Assembly (NCBI RefSeq): GCF_900199545.1
Contig: NZ_LT962670.1
Location: 417,009 to 481,008 of the forward strand
Direction of reading: 5' to 3'
Source: Raoultibacter massiliensis
Lineage (GTDB): Bacteria; Actinomycetota; Coriobacteriia; Coriobacteriales; Eggerthellaceae
Length of the DNA stretch: 64,000 bases
A program made the translations under genes and the position numbers. Below are positions 44,712-55,018 of the stretch, one piece after another (the first letter of the stretch is position 1; each line of letters begins with the position of its first letter). The notes below the pieces were generated by a model. It ran no database searches. It was not told where the DNA came from and was given only the letters and a program-made list of their open reading frames with translations.

Positions 44712-45460
44712 TGGATACCGAACAGAACAACCAACCTGCCGACGCACCTCAGTCGAGCGCTGCTTCGTCTGGGGCTGAAAGCCCCGAATGCGCGGCTGCA
44801 ACCGACGGCTCCGCGCCGGCCTCCCAGCCTTTCGAACCCGATCGCATCGATGTGATCCTCGCTTCGGGAAGCCCCCGGAGAAAGCAGTTGCTCGAAGAGG
44901 CGGGCGTTCGCTTCACCGTGCATGTCTCCGAGGTCGACGAAACGCTCGAGCCCGACCTGCTTGCCGAGCCGGCCGAGGGGGCTAAGAAGCTCGCCGAACG
45001 CAAGGCAGGCGCCGTAGTGCAGGAAGTGCTCGCGAGCGATTACCGGGGCGCTGCCGTTGTGATCGGCGCCGATACGATGGTGGTGCTTGACGGGACGATC
45101 TTCGGCAAGCCTCGCAGCCTTTCCGATGCAAAGGGCATGCTGCGCAAGCTTTCGGGCAACACCCACGAAGTGGTGACTGCCGTATCGGTTTGGATGGTCA
45201 TGGCTCCCGAACCCGAAAAGGTTTCGCTCGGCTTCAGAACGTTCAGCGATTCAAGCCTCGTCACGTTCAAAGATTTGACCGACGACGAGATCGCAGCCTA
45301 TCTGAAGTGCGGCGAATCCTTCGACAAGGCGGGCGCTTACGCGGTCCAAGGCGAGGGTGCGAAGCTCGTCGAGCGTGTGGAAGGCGAACTCGATACGGTT
45401 ATCGGGCTTCCGGTCAAGCGGCTTATCAGGGAGTTTCCCGACTTGCTCGAAGGCGAATAA
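44711..45460 (+). CDS. maf: Maf-like nucleoside triphosphate pyrophosphatase
   Basis: 249 residues. The catalytic domain starts at about residue 47 with ILASGSPRRKQLLEEAG; GADTMVVLDGTIFGKP and the KAGAYAVQGEGA segment follow, all as in Maf. The enzyme hydrolyses non-canonical or modified nucleoside triphosphates and affects septation. The first 45 residues are an Ala/Ser/Glu-rich disordered extension that ordinary Maf proteins lack. If the leaderless start is right, this extension is really translated. Confidence 0.9.
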   Translation: MDTEQNNQPADAPQSSAASSGAESPECAAATDGSAPASQPFEPDRIDVILASGSPRRKQLLEEAGVRFTVHVSEVDETLEPDLLAEPAEGAKKLAERKAGAVVQEVLASDYRGAAVVIGADTMVVLDGTIFGKPRSLSDAKGMLRKLSGNTHEVVTAVSVWMVMAPEPEKVSLGFRTFSDSSLVTFKDLTDDEIAAYLKCGESFDKAGAYAVQGEGAKLVERVEGELDTVIGLPVKRLIREFPDLLEGE

Positions 45461-45636
45461 GCCCAGCACAGTAAGGCAGGAGCCCCTAAATGTGAAAATC
45501 GTGGGGCTGGTGCCGTGTTACCGGATTGTGAATTAATCCCAACATCGTAATGATACACTTATCGCTTGTGAAGGAAGGCGGAACGACCGGTGTCGGAACT
45601 GCGGTTTTCGTTCGGGTCCCGGCTCGTCGTTCTGAA

Positions 45637-45654
45637 GGCCCGCGAATGCGGGCT
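45637..45654 (+). promoter_or_regulatory. Hairpin in the hpt leader
   Basis: GCCCGC-GAAT-GCGGGC followed by TCTTGTC, 24 bases before the GTG start. It could attenuate transcription or mask the ribosome site. Confidence 0.3.
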
Positions 45655-45677
45655 CTTGTCATCGAAGAGGGCTGGCA

Positions 45678-46229
45678 GTGCACGAAGACATACAGGAAGT
45701 TTTGTTCTCAGAAGAAGAGATCGCCGCACGGGTGGCTGAAATCGGCGCCCAGATCACGAATGATTATGCGGATGCCGTGGCGCAAGACGGACAGGGCGTT
45801 ATCCTCATTTCCGTACTGCGGGGCGCTGCAATCTTCATGGCCGACCTCGCTCGCCAGATCGAACTGCCGCTCGAGATGGACTACATGGCCGTCTCTTCGT
45901 ATGGAAACGGCGCGAAGAGCTCGGGCGTCGTGCGCATTCTGAAAGACCTTTCGTCCGAGATCGAGGGACGCCATGTCATCGTGGCGGAGGATATCCTGGA
46001 CAGCGGTCTGACGCTCAAGTACTTGATGAAGAACCTTGCTTCGCGCAAACCCGCATCGATCGAGGTTGCCACGCTGCTTCGAAAGAAAACGCTGCAGCAA
46101 GCCAAGATCGATTGCAGGTACATCGGTTTCGAATGCCCCGACCAGTTCATAGTCGGCTACGGGCTTGATTTTGCGGAGCGCTATCGCAACCTGCCCTACA
46201 TCGGCATTTTGAAACCCGAGGTTTACTAG
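45678..46229 (+). CDS. hpt: Hypoxanthine phosphoribosyltransferase
   Basis: 183 residues from GTG 45678. PRPP-binding loop VIVAEDILDSGLTLKYL; early loop ISVLRGAAIFMADLA; substrate region PDQFIVGYGLDFAERYRNL. It salvages hypoxanthine and guanine to IMP and GMP in the cytosol. It lies 54 bases upstream of ftsH, the usual Gram-positive neighbour pair. Confidence 0.95.
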   Translation: MHEDIQEVLFSEEEIAARVAEIGAQITNDYADAVAQDGQGVILISVLRGAAIFMADLARQIELPLEMDYMAVSSYGNGAKSSGVVRILKDLSSEIEGRHVIVAEDILDSGLTLKYLMKNLASRKPASIEVATLLRKKTLQQAKIDCRYIGFECPDQFIVGYGLDFAERYRNLPYIGILKPEVY

Positions 46230-46283
46230 GCATTTACATCTGCTTCGGCAGAGCAAACTCGGCAAAAGAAAGACATAGGCTAC

Positions 46284-48668
<2,385 letters not shown>

Positions 48669-48671
48669 ACG

Positions 48672-49991
48672 ATGATGTGGTCGTGCTCTGATTTCGAATT
48701 CGATACAAGGATGCCCATTTTGATGGGCATCCTCAACGTTACGCCCGATTCGTTTTCCGACGGGGGAGAGCATGCCGATTTCGAGGCCGCCCTGTCACAT
48801 GCGATGTCCATGGTCGAAGAGGGTGCCCGCATTATCGACGTGGGCGGCGAATCGACGCGTCCCGGTTCTGACGAGGTCCCTCTTGAAGAGGAGCTTTCGC
48901 GCACGGTGCGGGTGGTAACCGAGCTCGCCGCACGCGGAATCTGCGTGAGCATCGATACGCGTCATGCCGAGGTCGCCCGTGCGTGCGTCGAGGCTGGCGC
49001 ATCGATCATCAACGACGTCTCGGGCTTTCGGGACCCTGCGATGATCGAGGTTGCGAAGCAGTGCGCCGCGGGCGTCGTGGTCATGCATATGCAAGGCGAA
49101 CCGAAAACCATGCAGGATGCCCCCGTCTACAACGATGTGGTCGAAGACGTGAAGCGCTACCTTGCCGAGCGTGCGGCAGAGCTCGAGGCTGCGGGAATCG
49201 CGCATGAGCGCATCTGCATCGATCCGGGTCCCGGATTCGGCAAGACTCCGAAGCAGACCAACGAGCTGCTGCTGAACATGCAGGAGTTCGCCCGTCTCGG
49301 CTACCCATTGATGGTGGCGGTTTCGAGAAAGAGCCATATCGGCGCGCTCTACGGCATCGACGACCCGAAAGAGCGGGACGAGGTTTCGGCTCGGCAAGCT
49401 CTTGCGGCCGTCGAGCTGGGCGCAAGCATCGTGCGTACCCATAACGTTGCGTGCACGCAGCAAGCGCTCAAAGATCTGAGGCCCTATTGTTTCCTGGGAC
49501 TCGGATCGAACGTTGCGCTTGTCGGCAACCCCGGGGAAGAGCGCGAAGCGAAGATCGCCGTATTGAACGAAGTGATCGGGAGTTTGGTGGCCCTGCCCGA
49601 TACCCAGCTCATCGATGTCTCGAGCTTCTACGAAAGCGAACCCGCCTATCTTGAGGACCAGGATTTGTTCGTGAATGCGGTCGCTCTTATCCGCACGGGC
49701 ATCGGCCCTCACGACCTGCTCGCCTACCTGCATGCGATCGAAGACAGGTTCGGGCGCACGCGCACCGTGAAAAACGGTCCGCGCACCTGCGATATCGATA
49801 TCCTCGATTATCAGTGCTACGTGTGCGACGATGAGAAGCTGACGCTTCCGCACCCGCTGCTTGCCGAGCGCGATTTCGTGGTGAAGCCCCTGCTCGAACT
49901 GCGCCCCGGCCACGTGCTTGCCGACGGTGCTCCGGTTGTCGAGGATACCGTTTCGGTGGGGCGCGCCGTCAAGCTCGACCAGCGTTTCTAA
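48672..49991 (+). CDS. folPK: Fused dihydropteroate synthase / HPPK
   Basis: 439 residues. Residues about 14-275 are dihydropteroate synthase: MGILNVTPDSFSDGGEH, IIDVGGESTRPGSD, SIDTRHAEVAR, ICIDPGPGFGKTPKQ, VAVSRKSHIG. From about 276 on is hydroxymethyl-dihydropterin pyrophosphokinase: FLGLGSNVALVGN, DTQLIDVSSFYESEPAY, and the signature DRFGRTRTVKNGPRTCDIDILDY. Both catalytic halves look intact, so one protein does the two successive steps of dihydropteroate synthesis. No folB or folE is in the window. The true start may be the later MPILMGILN, as the first ATG has a poor ribosome site. Confidence 0.92.
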   Translation: MMWSCSDFEFDTRMPILMGILNVTPDSFSDGGEHADFEAALSHAMSMVEEGARIIDVGGESTRPGSDEVPLEEELSRTVRVVTELAARGICVSIDTRHAEVARACVEAGASIINDVSGFRDPAMIEVAKQCAAGVVVMHMQGEPKTMQDAPVYNDVVEDVKRYLAERAAELEAAGIAHERICIDPGPGFGKTPKQTNELLLNMQEFARLGYPLMVAVSRKSHIGALYGIDDPKERDEVSARQALAAVELGASIVRTHNVACTQQALKDLRPYCFLGLGSNVALVGNPGEEREAKIAVLNEVIGSLVALPDTQLIDVSSFYESEPAYLEDQDLFVNAVALIRTGIGPHDLLAYLHAIEDRFGRTRTVKNGPRTCDIDILDYQCYVCDDEKLTLPHPLLAERDFVVKPLLELRPGHVLADGAPVVEDTVSVGRAVKLDQRF

Positions 49992-50000
49992 GGTTAATCC

Positions 50001-50900
50001 ATGCTCGATGCCCAGGCGATAGCGATGGCTGCGAGACCGACTCGGATTCCTTACGCATGCCGCTGCTTCGACGAGATCGATTCGACGAACGAAGAGGTAA
50101 AGCGCCGCATCGAGAAGGGCGAACCCGAAGGCACGGTGGCAACTGCGCTCGTGCAGACGGGCGGGTACGGCCGCCAGGGCAGGCGCTGGGCGAGCCCTGC
50201 GGGAAGCCTGTATCTTTCGCTGCTGCTTCGCCCGCTTGATCACGGTGTTGCCGCGAAGGATCTTCCCACGCTGAGCCTTGCCGTTGCGCTTGCGGTCCAT
50301 GACGTGCTCGCATCTTTTTCCGACGATGCGGGCGTTGTCGTCAAATGGCCCAACGACGTGCTGTGTTCACAGGGAAAGCTCTGCGGCATCTCGCTTGAGG
50401 CCGTGCGGCGGGCTGTGTGCATCGGTATCGGCATCAACGTGTTCGAGCCTGCCGAAGTGCCCGAGCTGACCGGTTCGTTCGGGCCTGCGTATCTCGAGCG
50501 CATCGCCGATCTCTCCGTTTTGCATCGCCTTAAGGGCGAGGACGCCTGCTCGGATGCCTTGCCATTCGGTGGCAAACGCGCCTGCGCAGCTGCATTCGAT
50601 GACGCAGGGCGCTTGTCCGTTGGCGCCTGCAGCGTGCTCGAAGATGTTGCCGGGCGTTTGCTTGCTTCGGTCGATCGCCTGTACGCGCAGTGGTTGCACG
50701 GGGGGTTCGCCGCACTTGTCGACGAGTACAACGCCCATGCTTATCTGACGGGCCGCTCGGTCGGCATCTCCTCGATGAACGGAGACGTCGTTGCTCGAGG
50801 CGAGGTCGTTCGCACGAACGAGCGGGGCTGCTTGGTGCTGAGGGATGCCGGGGGAGCCGAGTGCGCAATAGCGTCGGGCGAGGCGCACGTCGTTCTGTAG
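50001..50900 (+). CDS. birA: Biotin-[acetyl-CoA-carboxylase] ligase, monofunctional
   Basis: 299 residues. The N-terminus goes directly into the catalytic domain (FDEIDSTNEEVKRRIEKG), so there is no DNA-binding domain and the protein is not a repressor. Biotin/ATP loop GGYGRQGRRWASPAGSLY, then VVKWPNDVLCSQGKLCGI and the C-terminal SH3-like domain. It attaches biotin to carboxylase carrier proteins. The biotin importer gene bioY is two genes downstream. It starts 9 bases after folPK. Confidence 0.93.
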   Translation: MLDAQAIAMAARPTRIPYACRCFDEIDSTNEEVKRRIEKGEPEGTVATALVQTGGYGRQGRRWASPAGSLYLSLLLRPLDHGVAAKDLPTLSLAVALAVHDVLASFSDDAGVVVKWPNDVLCSQGKLCGISLEAVRRAVCIGIGINVFEPAEVPELTGSFGPAYLERIADLSVLHRLKGEDACSDALPFGGKRACAAAFDDAGRLSVGACSVLEDVAGRLLASVDRLYAQWLHGGFAALVDEYNAHAYLTGRSVGISSMNGDVVARGEVVRTNERGCLVLRDAGGAECAIASGEAHVVL

Positions 50901-51119
50901 CGCCGCCGGTGGGGCGCGATGTGAACGGAGGCGTTGCCCGCATGTTCGTCCGAGGGGTTCTTGCGATTCGCTTCCATATGTCCATCCGCTTCCCGAAACC
51001 ATCCGAACATCGATGTGACGAGGGTTGATGCGCTGCATTTCTTCCAATCCGCACGCAGAAGAGTAAAATAATGTTTTTCGGAGAAGAACGCATGCACAGC
51101 ACGGAGGGTACCGAAGCAT

Positions 51120-52625
51120 ATGTCAGCCGCAGCAGCACAGAAGCCGTCGACCGACGCGCAAACGTCGATGGATCAGTCCGGTCCCGAATCGGGAAAGCCG
51201 GTGCGCGATGATAAAGTGGGGCGCATGGGAACGGCCTCCATCCCACTGCTTATCACAGAATTCGCCGTTCCCGCCATACTCGGAATGCTCGTCAACGGAG
51301 CCTACAACGTTATCGACTCGATCTTCCTCGGACAAGCCATGGGGGAGATCGGCCTTTCGGCTGCGACGGTAGCCAACCCCATCATGACGGTGTTTCTGGC
51401 CATTGCGATGCTGGTCGGAAACGGCGGTAACGCGCTTGCGGCATTGAGGCTTGGCCAGGGCAGGCGCGACTCCGCGGAGAGGAGCTTGGGAAACACGGTT
51501 TCTCTCAGCATCTTCTTCGCAATCGTCATTGCGCTGTGCGCAGCGAGCCCCGTAGTCCTCGACTGGCTGCTCACGCTTTCGAGTGCAACCGACGAGGTTC
51601 GTCCTTACGCAGCTTCGTTCATCCGAATCATCTGCTTCGGGTTTATCTTCCAATGCATCGGCATGGGTGTGAACAATTTCATCCGTACAGCAGGCGCACC
51701 GAACCGCGCGCTCGTGACTATGCTGATCGGCGCCGTGTTTTGCACGGCGTTCAATTATCTGTTCGTTATCCGATTCGGTTGGGGCGTCGAGGGAAGCGCG
51801 CTTGCCACGATCTGCGGGCAGGCCATCTCGTGCGCCACCGTTCTCTGGTACTTCATTATGACGAAAAACGTGCCGCTCAAGTTGAAACTGAGCGCCATGG
51901 CCCCCGACCTCAAGGTCATCGGCACCATTCTTTCACTCGGTTTGGCGAGCTTCGTCGTGCAGGCAGGCATGGCGATCGTCAGTTTCGTGATAAATCTGCT
52001 GTTGGTGAAATACGGAGCCATGAACCCCATCGGAGCCGATGACGCCCTCGCCTCGATCGGCGTAGTGCAGCGTGTTGCGATCTTCGCTACGCTTCCCCTC
52101 GTGGGCGTGTCGATTGCAATCCAGCCTTTGCTCGGGTTCAACTACGGAGCGAAGCTGATCGGTCGCGTGCGCAAAACGTTGTGGTACGGCATTGCGGCCG
52201 CTACTTCGATCGGCGTGTTCATGTGGGCGATCGTTCATCTGTTCCCCGAGGCGATCGTCGGGGCCTTCGGCATCAAGCATGCAAACCTTGTCGAATTCAC
52301 CGTGTTTGCCCTGAAAGTGCAGCTTATGATGATGCCGTTCATCGGTTTTCAGATCGTGGGATCGAACTATTTCCAGGCAACGGGCCAACCGCTCAAATCG
52401 ATCATTCTCTCGCTGACGCGCCAGATCCTGTTCCTCATTCCGTTGCTGTTCGTTCTGCCTGAAATGCTTCCGCAAATGCTCTCGCAGTTCACGAGCCTCG
52501 ATGCGATTTACTTTGCAGCCCCCATGGCGGATTTCCTGTCCATTTTCACTACGGGGGTCTTCATCGCATTCGAGATGAGGCGCCTTGGGCGGCTCGAGCG
52601 AGGTGAAATCAAGGCGAAGTTCTAG
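51120..52625 (+). CDS. MATE-family multidrug/metabolite exporter
   Basis: 501 residues, 12 membrane helices in two homologous halves. The N-half signature is ITEFAVPAILGMLVNGAYNVIDSIFLGQ and the loop ALRLGQGRRDSAERSLGN; the C-half has GVSIAIQPLLGFNYGAK. A hydrophilic lead of about 40 residues precedes helix 1. The nearest ribosome site (GGAGGG) is 12 bases upstream, longer than usual. The substrate is not predictable; the family exports cationic drugs or flavin-like metabolites by Na+ or H+ antiport. Confidence 0.92.
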   Translation: MSAAAAQKPSTDAQTSMDQSGPESGKPVRDDKVGRMGTASIPLLITEFAVPAILGMLVNGAYNVIDSIFLGQAMGEIGLSAATVANPIMTVFLAIAMLVGNGGNALAALRLGQGRRDSAERSLGNTVSLSIFFAIVIALCAASPVVLDWLLTLSSATDEVRPYAASFIRIICFGFIFQCIGMGVNNFIRTAGAPNRALVTMLIGAVFCTAFNYLFVIRFGWGVEGSALATICGQAISCATVLWYFIMTKNVPLKLKLSAMAPDLKVIGTILSLGLASFVVQAGMAIVSFVINLLLVKYGAMNPIGADDALASIGVVQRVAIFATLPLVGVSIAIQPLLGFNYGAKLIGRVRKTLWYGIAAATSIGVFMWAIVHLFPEAIVGAFGIKHANLVEFTVFALKVQLMMMPFIGFQIVGSNYFQATGQPLKSIILSLTRQILFLIPLLFVLPEMLPQMLSQFTSLDAIYFAAPMADFLSIFTTGVFIAFEMRRLGRLERGEIKAKF

Positions 52626-52706
52626 GCCTCGCGTCACCCTTGGCGCGCTTTCGGGCTTGCGGTCGGATCCGCCTTCTGGGAATATGCGTGCCCGAGGAGG
52701 CACGAT

Positions 52707-53330
52707 ATGGTTGAGTTGCATACGAAGAAAAAAACGGCGACGCGTGCTCGGTCGCTTGCGTTTTGCGGGTTGACGATTGCGCTTATGGCGGTCTCGGCGT
52801 GGATATCCGTTCCGCTTGGACCCGTTCCGTTCACGCTTCAGACGTTCGTCATGGTATTCGCTCTGATTGTGCTTACACCGGGGCAATGCTTGGCATCGAT
52901 CGGGTGCTATTTGGTTATCGGCGCCATCGGAATTCCGGTGTTTTCATCGATGCGCGGGGGTCTTGGGGTCGTTCTGGGACCAACGGGCGGGTTTCTCTGG
53001 GGGTTTTTCGTCGGGGCCGTCGTGGCACTTGCGGTTATGCGCATCCTCGAAGGCTCGGCCCGAAAAGAACAAAGCGCCTTGAGCGCCCGCTTGGATCCGC
53101 AAACGGGCGCGCGCGTTCGCCGGAGCAGGGAGCTTGCGGCGAGTTTCGTCGGCGCTTTTCTGTTCGTCGTCGTCATGTACCTATGCGGATGGGTGCAGCT
53201 CATGGCTATATCGGGCATGGGTCCTGCGGCCGCCTTCGTTACGGCGGTGGCGCCGTTTATCGTGGTCGATCTTGTGAAAACGATCGTGGGTGTGCTGACG
53301 GCCCGGGCTGTAAAGCGGGCGATTCGATAG
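52707..53330 (+). CDS. bioY: Biotin ECF-transporter substrate-binding subunit BioY
   Basis: 207 residues, six membrane helices. The BioY pattern is clear: VPLGPVPFTLQTFVMVFALIV, then GAIGIPVFSSMRGGLGVVLGPTGGF and the final IVVDLVKTIVGV. Between helices 3 and 4 is a 35-residue charged loop that most BioY proteins lack (KEQSALSARLDPQTGARVRR). The ribosome site GAGGAGG is strong. It needs the shared EcfAAT module encoded elsewhere, or works alone. Confidence 0.93.
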   Translation: MVELHTKKKTATRARSLAFCGLTIALMAVSAWISVPLGPVPFTLQTFVMVFALIVLTPGQCLASIGCYLVIGAIGIPVFSSMRGGLGVVLGPTGGFLWGFFVGAVVALAVMRILEGSARKEQSALSARLDPQTGARVRRSRELAASFVGAFLFVVVMYLCGWVQLMAISGMGPAAAFVTAVAPFIVVDLVKTIVGVLTARAVKRAIR

Positions 53331-53406
53331 AAACATGCAACCGCAGCATGCTGCCGTGCCGCCTCTTCCAGCTGCCGGCATCTTGCGGATTGCCTGCTTG
53401 CCGCCT

Positions 53407-53439
53407 GGGCGAAGCGCTGCGGGGCGGATCGCTTCGCCC
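53407..53439. terminator. Convergent terminator hairpin between bioY and the EFR1 gene
   Basis: A perfect 10-bp stem GGGCGAAGCG / CGCTTCGCCC with a 13-base loop; GC-rich, no clear T-tract. Confidence 0.55.
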
Positions 53440-53464
53440 GGGATGCTTTGGCGATCTTGTTCGG

Positions 53465-54241
53465 CTACACCCACATTTGGTTCGGCTTGCGAACGCCGGC
53501 AACCGGTCCGAGCTTTTCGGAAATCATGGCAGCGACGGGAGCGGGAAGGCTCCGCGCGTCTTTCGGACAGACTGCAACGCAGCGCATGCATTGGAAGCAG
53601 CCAGCCTCCGTGGTGTTCGGCGCACTGCGCGGGATCGCTTCGACGGGACACTGGGCCGCGCAGATGCCGCATAGTATGCAGTCGTCGGAAACGGTGGGAA
53701 CCCATGCGGCACCAGAAGCTTCCTTGTAGGGGCGATTGCCGGGAACATCGGGGGTCGAAAGGGCATCCTTCGCTGCCGCTTTTTCGGCAACAAGGCGAGC
53801 GAATTTCGAGACATCCTCAAGGTCGCTCGCGTCGGGGCGCTTTGCCGCAACCGACGGGAGCATGGAGTGCCGGGCAACGAATGCGCCCGATGCGATGATT
53901 GCGAAGCCTTGGCGCGTGAGCACATCGTTGAGTTCGATAAGCGCATCGTCGAAATCGCGGTTTCCGTAGACGACTGCGCTTGCGGCGACAACTCCCTTGC
54001 CATCGAGGCGCTCGATCGCTTCGATGGCCGGGGCGGGCACTCGCCCGGCAAATACGGGAACGGCGAAAAGGGCGAGGGAGGTTTCATTCTCATCGGGATC
54101 GGGGATCGGGCGGCTTCCCCCATGGATGCCAGGGGCTGCAAGATCGACGAAGGACGCATTTCGGTCGAGCGCTCGACCGAACGCCAGCGCGATCTGCTTT
54201 GTCGATCCGGTAGGGCTGAAGTGGTAAACGGACACGCTCAT
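53465..54241 (-). CDS. EFR1-type flavodoxin/ferredoxin fusion protein
   Basis: 258 residues from ATG 54241 (GAAAGGAAA upstream). The N-terminal 150 residues are a flavodoxin-like fold with the FMN phosphate loop FSPTGSTKQIA. The C-terminus carries two [4Fe-4S] motifs, CILCGICAAQCPVEAI and CFQCMRCVAVCPKDA. EFR1 family proteins are small cytosolic electron carriers or reductases of anaerobes. It is divergent from the rhodanese lipoprotein. Confidence 0.9.
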   Translation of the reverse strand: MSVSVYHFSPTGSTKQIALAFGRALDRNASFVDLAAPGIHGGSRPIPDPDENETSLALFAVPVFAGRVPAPAIEAIERLDGKGVVAASAVVYGNRDFDDALIELNDVLTRQGFAIIASGAFVARHSMLPSVAAKRPDASDLEDVSKFARLVAEKAAAKDALSTPDVPGNRPYKEASGAAWVPTVSDDCILCGICAAQCPVEAIPRSAPNTTEAGCFQCMRCVAVCPKDARSLPAPVAAMISEKLGPVAGVRKPNQMWV

Positions 54242-54291
54242 GCGCTTTTCCTTTCGAAACGGCATCAGTTTGCTTCGATGATTCCATCACT

Positions 54292-54347
54292 TATTATACT
54301 CCGAAGCGTATTGCGCGTTGACAAGCGAAAACAATGTTATGTAGTAT
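54292..54347. promoter_or_regulatory. Divergent promoters of the EFR1 and rhodanese genes
   Basis: On the minus strand a perfect TATAAT lies at 54297-54292. On the plus strand TTGACA is at 54318-54323 with TAGTAT at 54342-54347 (18-bp spacing). The stretch is AT-rich compared with its surroundings. Confidence 0.6.
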
Positions 54348-54381
54348 ATGAAACTATCATGTAGGTACTTGCAGAACGGGG

Positions 54382-54831
54382 ATGCCTTTGAAGAAGGCCC
54401 TTCTCATGGTTCTCGGTGCGGCGCTGTTTGCATCGGTGTTGGCGCTGCTCGGCTGCGCATCTGACAATGCGGCCGAAGCCTCGGGAGCCCAGGGCGATGC
54501 CAACGCGCCTCTTTTCAGCAGCATCACCGCCGAAGAAGCCAAGCGCATGATCGACGAGGGCGGAGTGACCATCGTCGACGTTCGCAGCGAATCCGAATAT
54601 ACCGAAGCTCATATCCCCGGGGCGATTTCGATACCCTTCGACGAGATCGGATCGAACAAGCTGGGCGTACTGCCCGATTATGGCGAGCGCATCATCGTGT
54701 ATTGCCGCACGGGTGTTCAGAGCAAGCTTGCCGTGGGCAAGCTCGAGGATATCGGGTACACCGATGTTTACGATTTGGGCGGGATTAGGGATTGGTCGTA
54801 CGCAACCGAGCGGAGCGGACCGATCGGCTAG
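54382..54831 (+). CDS. Rhodanese-domain lipoprotein
   Basis: 149 residues. Signal peptide KKALLMVLGAALFASVLALLGC with lipobox ALLGC, so it is anchored on the outer face of the membrane. A single rhodanese domain follows (TIVDVRSESEYTEAHIPGAI), with the active-site cysteine in IVYCRTGVQSKLA. It could carry persulfide sulfur outside the cell, which would fit the polysulfide-type respiration seen elsewhere in the window. The molybdopterin enzyme starts 187 bases downstream in the same direction. Confidence 0.88.
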   Translation: MPLKKALLMVLGAALFASVLALLGCASDNAAEASGAQGDANAPLFSSITAEEAKRMIDEGGVTIVDVRSESEYTEAHIPGAISIPFDEIGSNKLGVLPDYGERIIVYCRTGVQSKLAVGKLEDIGYTDVYDLGGIRDWSYATERSGPIG

Positions 54832-55018
54832 CTTCCACCAGCCATAACGTATGCGCAATGGGGATACTAACCAGAGTAGTATGCCCCATTGCGGCTTTCC
54901 TCACCTTATTTTTCGTATGCACTCCGCCGTTTTTCATTTCATGCTCTCGATTCGGACGCATCGACGTTGGCGGATGCTGTCATCAGCGTTCACGACGAGG
55001 AAGGATGGGAGTGAGAGT

